A stretch of 64,000 bases of DNA. It comes from Sphingomonas naphthae (GTDB taxonomy: Bacteria > Pseudomonadota > Alphaproteobacteria > Sphingomonadales > Sphingomonadaceae). The stretch covers positions 1,488,001 through 1,552,000 of the forward strand of contig NZ_CP117411.1 in NCBI RefSeq assembly GCF_028607085.1, read 5' to 3'. The notes beneath the pieces are model-generated. The model was not told where the DNA came from. It saw nothing but the letters and a program-made list of their open reading frames with translations, and made no database searches. Below are positions 20,519 through 27,717 of the stretch, in pieces. A program made the position numbers and the translations under genes. Each line of letters starts with the position of its first letter. Position 1 is the first letter of the stretch.

Positions 20519-21409
20519 ATGCGGATTGCGGCGATCGAGGCGGGCGGCACCAAATTCGTCTGCGGGCTGGGCTCCGCCGAGGGCGGATCGCTGGAAACCG
20601 CGCGGATCGACACGCGCGATCCGGATAAGACGCTGGCCGAAGCGACCGGCTTTTTCCGCGATGCGGCGGCACGGCATGGGGCCATCGACGCGCTCGGCAT
20701 CGCCAGCTTCGGCCCGGTCGATCTCGATCCGGCCTCGCCCGCCTACGGCCACATCACCACCACGCCCAAGCCCGGCTGGCAGAATGTCGATCTGCTCGGC
20801 CGGCTGCGGAGCGCGCTGGGCGTGCCGGCGGCGATCGATACCGATGTGAACGCGGCGGCGCTGGCCGAGGCGCGGATGGGGGCGGGGCAGGGTGCGCGGA
20901 CGCTGGCCTATGTCACCGTCGGCACCGGCATCGGCGTGGGCGTCGCGCTGGACGGCGCGATCCGTCACGCCGGCGGCCATGCCGAGGCGGGGCACCTCTC
21001 GCTCCGTCGCCATCCCGATCATCCCTATGCGGGCGGCTGCCCCTACCATGGCGATTGTCTGGAGGGGCTGGCCAACGGCCCCGCGATCAAGGCGGCGTGG
21101 GGCGCATCGCTGGACGAACTGCCCGCCGATCATCCCGCCTGGGCCGTGCAGGCCGACTATCTCGGCCAGCTCTGCGCGGTGCTCGTGCTGACGGTGGCGC
21201 CCGACCGGATCGTGCTGGGCGGTGGCGTGATGACCCAGACCCGCCTGTTCCCCGCGATCCGCGAGCGGACGGGCCATTGGCTCGGCGGCTACGTGGCGCG
21301 CTACGCCGGGGCGGACGCGCGCGCGGCGCTGATCGTGCCGCCGGGCTGCGCCGAGGCGCCGGGGCTGGTGGGGGCCTATCTGATCGGGGCGGCGGGCATC
21401 AGCCGATGA
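20519..21409 (+). CDS. ROK family sugar kinase, probably fructokinase
   Basis: A 296-residue ROK kinase. It begins RIAAIEAGGTKFVCGLG (ATP-binding loop), with IDTDVNAAALAEARMGAG near 111-128, and the zinc and sugar region GHAEAGHLSLRRHPDH followed by GGCPYHGDCLEGLANG near 160-190. The His-Cys-His-Cys zinc pattern and the SLRRHP sequence are typical of ROK fructokinases, hence the assignment; glucokinase or mannokinase activity cannot be excluded. Its last 11 bases are overlapped by a small antisense gene. Confidence 0.88.
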   Translation: MRIAAIEAGGTKFVCGLGSAEGGSLETARIDTRDPDKTLAEATGFFRDAAARHGAIDALGIASFGPVDLDPASPAYGHITTTPKPGWQNVDLLGRLRSALGVPAAIDTDVNAAALAEARMGAGQGARTLAYVTVGTGIGVGVALDGAIRHAGGHAEAGHLSLRRHPDHPYAGGCPYHGDCLEGLANGPAIKAAWGASLDELPADHPAWAVQADYLGQLCAVLVLTVAPDRIVLGGGVMTQTRLFPAIRERTGHWLGGYVARYAGADARAALIVPPGCAEAPGLVGAYLIGAAGISR

Positions 21410-21512
21410 CGATCAGGAAGAAAACGAACCCCGCTGCCCAGGCGCTCGCAAACAGACGCAGCCCCTCGCGGAGCGTCAGCCGTTCGGCTGCCTGATCGGG
21501 CGTCATATCCAT
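21399..21512 (-). CDS. 37-residue small membrane protein
   Basis: Reads MDMTPDQAAERLTLREGLRL then FASAWAAGFVFFLIVIG: an acidic, helical N-terminus and one membrane helix at the end. It is too short for usual ORF callers. It lies 52 bases after DUF1467 in the rnj direction, so it may be the third gene of that transcript, and overlaps the ROK kinase tail-to-tail by 11 bases. A second start (MTPDQ, 21506) is possible. No known family was recognised. Confidence 0.5.
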   Translation of the reverse strand: MDMTPDQAAERLTLREGLRLFASAWAAGFVFFLIVIG

Positions 21513-21564
21513 ATTGGATGCGACGCTAACCGCTCGTTACCGCGCCGGAAAGACTAATAGAGGG

Positions 21565-21837
21565 TTAACGCGCCGGCTGGCCGCCGTGCAGGTCGAAAAT
21601 GGCCGGGTCGATCCAGCCGTTGACGTAATTGGCGTAGTAGAGCGCGAAGAGCACCGCCGCCACGATCGTGGTCCACAGGCACGTCCGCGCGAAGCTGAAC
21701 GCCGGGGGGGCGCCGTCGGCCTGGCCGGGGACGTGGACGTCGACGACGCCCTTCCGCTTCAGGCGGAACGGCAGCACCACGAAGAAGCTGATCGACCAGA
21801 ACAACGCGTAGATCGCGATGATCGAGCTGAAGCGCAT
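21565..21837 (-). CDS. DUF1467 family membrane protein
   Basis: A 90-residue protein with two membrane helices, about residues 4-24 (SSIIAIYALFWSISFFVVLP) and 54-70 (TTIVAAVLFALYYANYV), separated by a short basic loop FRLKRKG. The DUF1467 family is widespread in alphaproteobacteria and has no known function. It starts six bases after the ribonuclease J stop, so the two are co-transcribed. Confidence 0.88.
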   Translation of the reverse strand: MRFSSIIAIYALFWSISFFVVLPFRLKRKGVVDVHVPGQADGAPPAFSFARTCLWTTIVAAVLFALYYANYVNGWIDPAIFDLHGGQPAR

Positions 21838-21843
21838 CGCCCG

Positions 21844-23484
21844 TCAGACCCGGATGAAGGAGACGTCCACCACCGGCTTCTTGCCGGTCCACTCCACCGC
21901 GCGGCGGCGCACGGCGAGGCGGATGGTCTCGCGCAGCTTGTTCTCGTCACGCGCGCCGTCGCGGGTGGCTTCGGCGGCGGCGTCGCGGGCGTCGTCGAGG
22001 AAGTCGTCGCGATCCTCTTCCACGGGGATGCCCTGGATCGAGATGGCGGGCTCACCCACCAGCCGCTTGCGTCCGTCGATCGCCACGGTGACCGTGATGA
22101 CACCGTAATTGGAGATGCGCCGCCGCTCGTTGAGGGTCGAGCCGTCCGCCGGCAGGATCACATCGCCATCCAGCACCAGCCGGCCGACCCGCTCGTTGCC
22201 GATCTTCTTGGGGCCGTCGGGCGCGAGGCGCAGCAGGTCGCCGTTCTGCTGGACGATGCCCTTGGGCACGCCACATTCGGCGGCGAAGCGCGCCTGTTCG
22301 GCCATGTGGCGCATCTCGCCATGGACGGGCAGGATGATCTCCGGCCGGATCCACTTGTACATCAGTTCCAGCTCCGGGCGGCCGGGGTGGCCCGAGACAT
22401 GGACATGGGCCTGCCGGTCCGTGACCATGTTGATGCCCTTTTCGGCCAGCTTGTTCTGGATGCGGCCGATGGCGATCTCGTTGCCGGGGATCTGCTTGGA
22501 TGAGAAGACGACCGTGTCGCCCTTCGACAGCTTGATCTGGTGGCTGTCGAACGCGACGCGGGCGAGCGCGGCGCGGGCCTCGCCCTGGCCGCCGGTGGCG
22601 ATAATCATCACGTCGCGCGGGGGCAGGCGCATCGCCGCGTCGAAATCGATCGTGGGCGGGAAGTCCTGGAGATAGCCGGCGGCCTTGGCCACCTTGATGA
22701 TGCGGTCGAGCGAGCGGCCCGCGACGCACAGCTGGCGGTTGGTGTCGCGCGCGACCCCGCCCAGCGTCTGCACCCGCGCCGCGTTGGAGGCGAAGGTGGT
22801 GACCAGCACGCGGCCGGTCGCCTCGCGGATCACCGCGTCCAGGCCCTCGCGCACGGCCGCTTCGGAGCCCGAGGCGCTGTCGTTGAACACGTTGGTCGAA
22901 TCGCACACCAGCGCCAGCACGCCATCGTCGCCGACCGCGCTCAGTTCCTCGGCGGTGGAGGGCGTGCCGAGCAGGGGCTCGTCGTCCAGCTTCCAGTCGC
23001 CGGTGTGGAAGATCTTGCCGTAGGGCGTCTCGATCAGCAGGGCGTTGCCCTCGGGGATCGAGTGGGCCAGCGGCATATAGGTGAAGCCGAACGGCCCGAG
23101 CTGGAAGCTGCTGTCGTTGGGGATGATGTTGAGCTTCACCTGCTTGGTGATGCCCTCCTCCTCCAGCTTGCCGCGGATGAGGCCGGCGGTGAAGGGCGTG
23201 GCGTACAGCGGCACGCCCAGATCTGCGGCGAGATAGGGGATCGCGCCGATATGATCCTCATGCCCGTGGGTCAGCACGATGCCGAGCAGATCCTTCTTGT
23301 TCTTCTCGATGAAGGTCAGGTCCGGCAGGATCAGGTCGACGCCGGGATAGGTCGGGTCGGCGAAGGTGAGGCCGAGATCGACCATCACCCATTTGCCCTG
23401 GCAGCCGTAGAGATTGACGTTCATCCCGATCTCGCCCGATCCGCCGAGCGCGAGGAAAAGCAGTTCATTGCCGGGTTTGGTCAC
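21844..23484 (-). CDS. rnj: Ribonuclease J
   Basis: Metallo-beta-lactamase/beta-CASP nuclease with 5'-exonuclease and endonuclease activity in RNA turnover, 546 residues. It has LALGGSGEIGMNVNLYG near residue 10-26, the zinc motif LTHGHEDHIGAIPYL near 75, GDWKLDDEPLLGTPS near 160, and the beta-CASP histidine region HVHVSGHPGRPELELMYKW near 380. It starts with GTG (23484) after GGAA. It is followed by DUF1467. The upstream intergenic region holds a large hairpin repeat. Confidence 0.96.
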   Translation of the reverse strand: MTKPGNELLFLALGGSGEIGMNVNLYGCQGKWVMVDLGLTFADPTYPGVDLILPDLTFIEKNKKDLLGIVLTHGHEDHIGAIPYLAADLGVPLYATPFTAGLIRGKLEEEGITKQVKLNIIPNDSSFQLGPFGFTYMPLAHSIPEGNALLIETPYGKIFHTGDWKLDDEPLLGTPSTAEELSAVGDDGVLALVCDSTNVFNDSASGSEAAVREGLDAVIREATGRVLVTTFASNAARVQTLGGVARDTNRQLCVAGRSLDRIIKVAKAAGYLQDFPPTIDFDAAMRLPPRDVMIIATGGQGEARAALARVAFDSHQIKLSKGDTVVFSSKQIPGNEIAIGRIQNKLAEKGINMVTDRQAHVHVSGHPGRPELELMYKWIRPEIILPVHGEMRHMAEQARFAAECGVPKGIVQQNGDLLRLAPDGPKKIGNERVGRLVLDGDVILPADGSTLNERRRISNYGVITVTVAIDGRKRLVGEPAISIQGIPVEEDRDDFLDDARDAAAEATRDGARDENKLRETIRLAVRRRAVEWTGKKPVVDVSFIRV

Positions 23485-23864
23485 AGAAATTCCGATTATG
23501 TGGGCAGGTGAGGACGGCCACGGGGCCGCGTGCGCCGCTCTGGCGCGTTTGGGGTCTCATGTAGCCCTTTGCGGCGTCGCCGCAAGGGTGTGGGTGGGGC
23601 AGGGGGTGCGGGTATCGCGGGGACGGGGGGCTGTCCCTTGCCCATATCCACACCCTCACCCTTACCCTTACTCCGTTCATCCCGAGCGTAGTCGAGGGAT
23701 CATAGGCATCGAGCGAAGCCGAGATGCCGTGAAGCGGGGGACGGCCCTCGACTGCGCTCGGTCCTGCGATCCCTCGACTACGGTCGGGATGAGCGGACTT
23801 CTTTGGATTGCCCCGACCCAATCACCGATTGTCCCCCGCCCCGATATCCGCCATCGCACCCACC
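23485..23864. other. 380-base intergenic region with no gene
   Basis: Lies between the divergent rnj and dedA genes. It holds a nested inverted repeat (23675-23796) and a pyrimidine/CA-rich stretch around 23640-23672 (repeated CCCA, CACCCT, CTTACC). Open frames across it are short, on both strands, and look like shadows. The promoters of both genes must lie here, but none is clear. Confidence 0.7.
23675..23796. repeat. Four-unit nested inverted repeat (CATCCCGAGCG family)
   Basis: The outer arms CATCCCGAGCGTAGTCGAGG and its complement near 23770-23793 pair with one mismatch over about 24 bases. Two inner units (GAGCGAAGCCGAG and CTCGACTGCGCTCGG) repeat the motif. The same architecture recurs at 40060-40182. 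Confidence 0.88.
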
Positions 23865-24425
23865 ATGGCCGTCGAACAATTCCTCTCCCACTACGGCCTC
23901 GCCGCCGTCGCTTTGGGGGCCGCGTTCGAGGGGGAGACGGCGGTGATCGCGGGCGGGCTGCTCGCGCATCGCGGGCTTTGGCCGCTGGGCGGGGCAATGC
24001 TGGCCGCGTTTCTGGGCTCGTTCGCCGCCGACCAGATGTTCTTCGCGGTCGGCCGCACCTGCCGGGGGATGGCGTGGGTCCAGCGGCTCCAGCGCCGCGC
24101 CGCCTTCGCCAAGGCGCTCGACGTGTTCCATCGCCACCCGACCGGCTTCATCCTCGCCTTCCGCTTCCTCTATGGCCTGCGCATCGTCAGCCCCGTGGCG
24201 ATCGGGACGACACGGATCCCGGCGCGGCGCTTCCTCGCGCTCAATCTGATCGCGGCGGCGATCTGGGCGCCCCTGTTCACCATCCTCGGCTACAGTTTCG
24301 GCAAGGGGCTGGAGCGATGGTTCGGCGGGCGGCATGTGCCGCTGTGGGCGGTCGGCGTCGGCGTGCTGGCGCTTGTCGGGGGCGGCTTTGCGATCCATCT
24401 TCTGATACAGCGAAGGCGGCGGTAA
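23865..24425 (+). CDS. DedA/SNARE-associated family membrane protein
   Basis: A 186-residue inner-membrane protein of the DedA superfamily. Typical pieces are LGAAFEGETAVIAGGLLAHRG near residue 15, the GSFAADQMFFAVGR stretch near 50, FRFLYGLRIVSPVAIG near 100, and two C-terminal helices ending in a basic tail (QRRRR). DedA proteins include undecaprenyl-phosphate or phospholipid translocases; the exact role here is unknown. The ATG at 23865 gives the usual short N-terminus; the frame extends 19 codons upstream without a better site. Confidence 0.9.
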   Translation: MAVEQFLSHYGLAAVALGAAFEGETAVIAGGLLAHRGLWPLGGAMLAAFLGSFAADQMFFAVGRTCRGMAWVQRLQRRAAFAKALDVFHRHPTGFILAFRFLYGLRIVSPVAIGTTRIPARRFLALNLIAAAIWAPLFTILGYSFGKGLERWFGGRHVPLWAVGVGVLALVGGGFAIHLLIQRRRR

Positions 24426-24498
24426 GGTTTCGTAAGCCTTTGTCGTTAAGGATGTTCGTATCGGAAGGCATGGGGCCTCCAGAGGAGAGCGCGACGGC

Positions 24499-24909
24499 GT
24501 GCGCAAGGTTCGGGTCTGTATCGTCGATGATTCGGTGACCATGCGCGCCATGCTCGGCCACATGCTCGGCGACGAGCGTGGGCTGGAGGTGGTCGGCGTG
24601 GTCGATGACACCGCCGAGACCTATGCCTTCATCCGCCGCGTCCGCCCCGATGTCGTCACGATCGACGGCACGCGCGAGGAGGGTTTCGCCCTGCTCGATC
24701 GGCTGATGGCCGAATGGCCCGTGCCCGTCATCGCCATCACCCCCTCGGCCGAGCCCGAGGACGAGGCCGTCAGGCAGGCCGCCACGCGCGGCGCCATCGC
24801 CTGCTTCGCCAAGCGCGAGGTGGGGCTGAACGCCGCCGGCCTCGTCAAGCTGGTGAAGAAGGCGGCGGCCATGAAGCCACGCCTGCGCAAGGATGCGATT
24901 TTCGCCTGA
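24499..24909 (+). CDS. Single-domain response regulator (CheY/CheB-receiver-like)
   Basis: A 136-residue receiver domain with no output domain. It has VCIVDDSVTMRAMLGHML (acidic pair at residues 10-11), the phospho-acceptor aspartate in DVVTIDGTREEG near 56, ITPSAE near 78 and the conserved lysine in CFAKRE near 102. The opening DDSVTMRAML resembles CheB receivers. It starts with GTG after AGAGGAGAG. No kinase gene is adjacent, so its partner is unknown. Confidence 0.9.
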   Translation: MRKVRVCIVDDSVTMRAMLGHMLGDERGLEVVGVVDDTAETYAFIRRVRPDVVTIDGTREEGFALLDRLMAEWPVPVIAITPSAEPEDEAVRQAATRGAIACFAKREVGLNAAGLVKLVKKAAAMKPRLRKDAIFA

Positions 24910-24963
24910 TCGCGGCCGGATCGCCCTTGCCGCCGCGCGGCGCGGCTGTATCACGATCCCACC

Positions 24964-25533
24964 GTGCTGACCCTGCCCAACATCCTGACATTGTCGCGCA
25001 TTTTCGCGGTGCCGATTCTCGTCTTCCTGCTGTGGCACCCCGGCTGGTTCGATTACGCGCTCGCCTTCGGTCTGTATGTGCTGATGGGCGTGACCGATTA
25101 TTTCGACGGCTATCTGGCGCGCGCGCAGGGGGCGGTGTCGCGGCTCGGCATCTTCCTCGATCCCATCGCCGACAAGATCATGGTCGCCGCCGTCATCGTG
25201 ATGCTGGTCGCGTTCGACAGCGCCATAACTCGTGAGCCGCTGATTTCCGGGTGGAACGTGGTCGCGGCGCTCGTGATCCTGCTGCGCGAGATCGCGGTGT
25301 CGGGCCTGCGCGAGTTTCTCGCCGGCCTCAGCGTCTCGATCCCGGTCAGCCAGCTCGCCAAGTGGAAGACCACCTTCCAGCTCATCTCGCTGGGCGGCAT
25401 CATATTGGGTGGCGCGGTGCCGCAATTCCCGTGGGTCGGCTTCATCGGCATCTTCTCGCTGTGGGCGGCGGCGGTGCTGACCTTGCTGACCGGCTGGGAT
25501 TATCTGCGGGTCGGCCTGAAGCATATGGATTGA
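24964..25533 (+). CDS. pgsA: CDP-diacylglycerol-glycerol-3-phosphate 3-phosphatidyltransferase
   Basis: Membrane enzyme making phosphatidylglycerol phosphate, on the path to phosphatidylglycerol and cardiolipin. The 189 residues contain the CDP-alcohol phosphatidyltransferase signature DYFDGYLARAQG-x6-LGIFLDPIADK (residues about 44-74) with its three aspartates, and about five hydrophobic segments. It begins MLTLPNILTLSRI, typical of PgsA, from a GTG at 24964. moaD follows after seven bases, an arrangement that suggests co-transcription. Confidence 0.95.
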   Translation: MLTLPNILTLSRIFAVPILVFLLWHPGWFDYALAFGLYVLMGVTDYFDGYLARAQGAVSRLGIFLDPIADKIMVAAVIVMLVAFDSAITREPLISGWNVVAALVILLREIAVSGLREFLAGLSVSIPVSQLAKWKTTFQLISLGGIILGGAVPQFPWVGFIGIFSLWAAAVLTLLTGWDYLRVGLKHMD

Positions 25534-25540
25534 GCGGCCG

Positions 25541-25798
25541 GTGGCGCTCGACCTCCTCTATTTCGCCTGGGTGCGCGAGAGTATCGGCCGCGACGGCGAG
25601 CGCGCCGATCCGCCCGCCGACGTGCTGACGGTCGCCGATCTGGTCGGCTGGCTGGCGGCGCGCGGCGGCGGCTATGCCGAGGCGTTCGCCAACCCGGGCC
25701 GGTTGCGCGCGGCGGTGGACGGCCTGTTCGCCCCGCTCGACGCGCCGATCGCGGGCGCGCGGGAAGTCGCGATCTTCCCGCCGGTGACGGGCGGATGA
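25541..25798 (+). CDS. moaD: Molybdopterin synthase small (sulfur carrier) subunit
   Basis: A ubiquitin-fold sulfur carrier of 85 residues ending in the required Gly-Gly (FPPVTGG). MoaD donates sulfur as a C-terminal thiocarboxylate in molybdopterin synthesis. FAWVRESIGR near residue 8 and the FANPGRLRAAVDG stretch fit the family. It starts with GTG and overlaps moaE by ATGA, as expected for the two subunits of one complex. Confidence 0.95.
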   Translation: MALDLLYFAWVRESIGRDGERADPPADVLTVADLVGWLAARGGGYAEAFANPGRLRAAVDGLFAPLDAPIAGAREVAIFPPVTGG

Positions 25799-26238
25799 GC
25801 CTCGACGTCCGCGTCCAGCCCGAGACCTTCGATCCCGGCGCCGAACTGGCCCGGCTCGAGGCGCTGGGCGGCGGCGGCGTGGCGAGCTTTACCGGCATCG
25901 TGCGCGGCGATGGTGGCCTCACCGAATTGCTGCTGGAACATCACCCCGGCATGACCGCGCGCACCATGAAGGCCATCGCCGACGACGCGCTGGCCCGCTG
26001 GCCGCTGCTGGGGCTGACGGTGATCCACCGTCACGGCCCCTTGGTGCCCGGCGATCGCATCGTCTTCGTCGCCACCACCGCCCGCCACCGCGCCGCCGCG
26101 CTCGACGCCTGCGCCTTCCTGATCGACTGGCTCAAGACCCGCGCGCCCTTCTGGAAACGCGAGACCTTCGCCGACGGCACGGTGCGCTGGGTGGAGCCGA
26201 GGGCCGAGGATGCGGCGGCGGAAAGCCGCTGGGGCTGA
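25795..26238 (+). CDS. moaE: Molybdopterin synthase catalytic subunit
   Basis: Converts precursor Z (cPMP) to molybdopterin with MoaD. The 147 residues contain GGVASFTGIVRGD near residue 27, LEHHPGMTARTM near 46, VIHRHGPLVPGD near 76 and the active-site stretch LKTRAPFWKRET near 118 with its lysines. Coupled to moaD. A perfect palindrome follows the stop within six bases and may terminate the pgsA-moaDE transcript. Confidence 0.96.
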   Translation: MSLDVRVQPETFDPGAELARLEALGGGGVASFTGIVRGDGGLTELLLEHHPGMTARTMKAIADDALARWPLLGLTVIHRHGPLVPGDRIVFVATTARHRAAALDACAFLIDWLKTRAPFWKRETFADGTVRWVEPRAEDAAAESRWG

Positions 26239-26243
26239 AATTA

Positions 26244-26267
26244 ATCCTCCCCCTGGCGGGGGAGGAT
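26244..26267. repeat. 24-base perfect palindrome (copy 2), likely terminator
   Basis: Identical to 7134-7157 and extended here by AT pairs to 26241-26270. It begins six bases after the moaE stop. There is no long T run, so termination is inferred from position only. Confidence 0.8.
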
Positions 26268-26322
26268 TAATTACCGTTCCCCTTTAGCGATTTGCTAACC
26301 CCCCGGCGCTACACCGCCGCGC

Positions 26323-26517
26323 ATGGAAACGCCCCCGCACGATCTCCCCATCACCAACCTCCAGGACGCCATTTCGTGCGAATGGCGGCGCGGCGTGATC
26401 GTCAGCGTGTTTGGCGATGGCAGCCGCAAGGTGATCCGCCCGGTCGGCGCCCCGCGCCACCGCCGCCGCTCCTTTCTCCGCGCGCTCCTTGGCCTGGAGC
26501 GCCGCAAGCGCGGCTGA
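26323..26517 (+). CDS. Hypothetical small protein, 64 residues
   Basis: Begins METPPHDLPITNLQDAISC, has a short beta-like stretch (RRGVIVSVFGDGSRKVIRP) and ends in a very basic tail (RRRSFLRALLGLERRKRG). No family was recognised and there is no clear ribosome-binding site, although the frame is open from ATG to stop and codon choice is in line with its neighbours. It precedes the candidate peptide cassette by 91 bases and may or may not belong with it. Confidence 0.45.
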   Translation: METPPHDLPITNLQDAISCEWRRGVIVSVFGDGSRKVIRPVGAPRHRRRSFLRALLGLERRKRG

Positions 26518-26536
26518 CAGCCAGAACGCCGTCCAG

Positions 26537-26550
26537 TTACATTAACGTAA
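26537..26550. promoter_or_regulatory. AT-rich inverted repeat upstream of the peptide cassette
   Basis: TTAC, six bases, GTAA (TTACATTAACGTAA), an unusually AT-rich spot in GC-rich DNA, 58 bases before the small peptide start. It could be an operator or part of a promoter; no regulator can be named. Confidence 0.35.
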
Positions 26551-26608
26551 TTTCCCCCGCCGACCCCCGCTTCCTAAGCCTGCCCTGTCTCAAGCAAGGG
26601 GTGGGCAC

Positions 26609-26767
26609 ATGGACGCAAATACCAATCGCATCGCACTGGAATCACTGCCCGATCTCGCCACGCCGGTCGGTGTCGCGGGCCAGATGCGGCATGTCGAGGT
26701 CGGCGGGGATGCCTGCTTCGGGATCATCATCGCCATCGCCGTCTTCCAGGCCGACAACGGCGAATGA
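26609..26767 (+). CDS. 52-residue peptide, candidate precursor
   Basis: Reads MDANTNRIALESLPDLATPV, then GVAGQMRHVEVGGDACFG, then IIIAIAVFQADNGE. The first 34 residues are polar, with a Gly-Gly at about 33; the rest is a hydrophobic stretch with one cysteine and a short acidic end. It starts with ATG after a good AAGGGGT site, and its stop overlaps the next gene by ATGA, so it is very probably translated. The layout (polar leader, GG, short hydrophobic core) recalls modified-peptide or bacteriocin precursors. It could also be a small membrane peptide. It is coupled to two cupin/HEAT-like proteins. Confidence 0.65.
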   Translation: MDANTNRIALESLPDLATPVGVAGQMRHVEVGGDACFGIIIAIAVFQADNGE

Positions 26768-27717
26768 TCGCGACCGAGGGGCTTGCGCGGTGGCTGGCCG
26801 ACGATGCGGCGCAGGCCGCCAGCCGGGATGCCGCGCAAGCCCTTCGGCGGGACTGGGCGACGCATCCGGCGGTAGCGGGGTTGCGCGCGCGCCTCGCCGC
26901 CGCCGATGGCCCCGCCGCGCGCATGGCGGCGGTCGAGCCGTTGCTGGCGGACCTGCAATGGGCGCGCGACGCGGTGGCGATGCTGGCGCGGGCGATGGCG
27001 GCCGATCCCTTTTTCGAGCCGCCCTTCCGCCCGATCGAAGGGCGTGCGCATAACGGCCTGTTTCTGATCGAGGAACCCGGCGTCGCGCTGGCGCTGACGG
27101 CGATCCCGCTGGTCCGCCTCGCCGCGCTCAAGACCGCCGATCTCGGGCGGCGGGCGATCGGCTTTTCGGGCGATACGACGATGCTGCGCGTGATCGAGCC
27201 GGGTGGGGCGACGATCTCCTTGTGGTCGGCCGATCCCGCCGGGCCGGATTTCGATCCGGCCACCGCGCAACCCTGTCGCCGCGACGGTGAGGTGGCGCTC
27301 AGCGCTGGCCAGCGCCTCACGATCGATGGCACCTGCCGCAGCTATGTGATTGAAAGCGCATCCTCCGATATCCTGCTGTTGCAGGCGACGGTTCGCGGCG
27401 CGGGCGGGCCGTTGCTGGTCGAATATGATGCGGTGACCCACCGTTTCCTTTCGATGAACGCGACCGACAACGCGGCCTCGCGGACGTTGCTGATCCAGTC
27501 GTTGCTGGTGGCGCAGGGGCGGCGCGACGCGGTGCCGGTGCTGGCGGCGCAGGCGGAGGACGATCGTTTCTTCGTGCGGTGGCAGGCGGTGCGGGCATTG
27601 GCCGCGCTCGATCCGGCCGCCGCCGCCCCGCTGATCGATCGGATGGCGGAACGCGATCCGCAGCCCGACGTGCGCCGCGCCGCCGCCGCCACGCGGGAGC
27701 ATCTATGCCGCGCGTGA
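26764..27717 (+). CDS. Cupin-like/HEAT-like protein lacking metal ligands
   Basis: A 317-residue protein with three parts: a helical N-terminus (1-95), a beta-rich centre (about 100-225) and a C-terminal HEAT-like pair of helices (FFVRWQAVRALAALDPAAAA, about 269-288, and further to 315). In the centre, MLRVIEPGGATISLWSA and LSAGQRLTIDGTCRSYV align by eye with the cupin motifs of the next gene, but the histidines are absent. It would therefore be a non-catalytic partner or a binding subunit. It is translationally coupled to the 52-residue peptide and overlaps the next gene by 13 bases. No known family was assigned. Confidence 0.75.
   Translation: MIATEGLARWLADDAAQAASRDAAQALRRDWATHPAVAGLRARLAAADGPAARMAAVEPLLADLQWARDAVAMLARAMAADPFFEPPFRPIEGRAHNGLFLIEEPGVALALTAIPLVRLAALKTADLGRRAIGFSGDTTMLRVIEPGGATISLWSADPAGPDFDPATAQPCRRDGEVALSAGQRLTIDGTCRSYVIESASSDILLLQATVRGAGGPLLVEYDAVTHRFLSMNATDNAASRTLLIQSLLVAQGRRDAVPVLAAQAEDDRFFVRWQAVRALAALDPAAAAPLIDRMAERDPQPDVRRAAAATREHLCRA

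Noticed and set aside
20453..20519. Divergent operator between the glycosyltransferase and ROK kinase
   Set aside because: The 63-base gap holds no clear inverted repeat or promoter elements that I could support.
23675..23796. Considered as a CRISPR array
   Set aside because: Only two pairs of inverted units with no regular spacers and no cas genes; better explained as a nested palindromic repeat.
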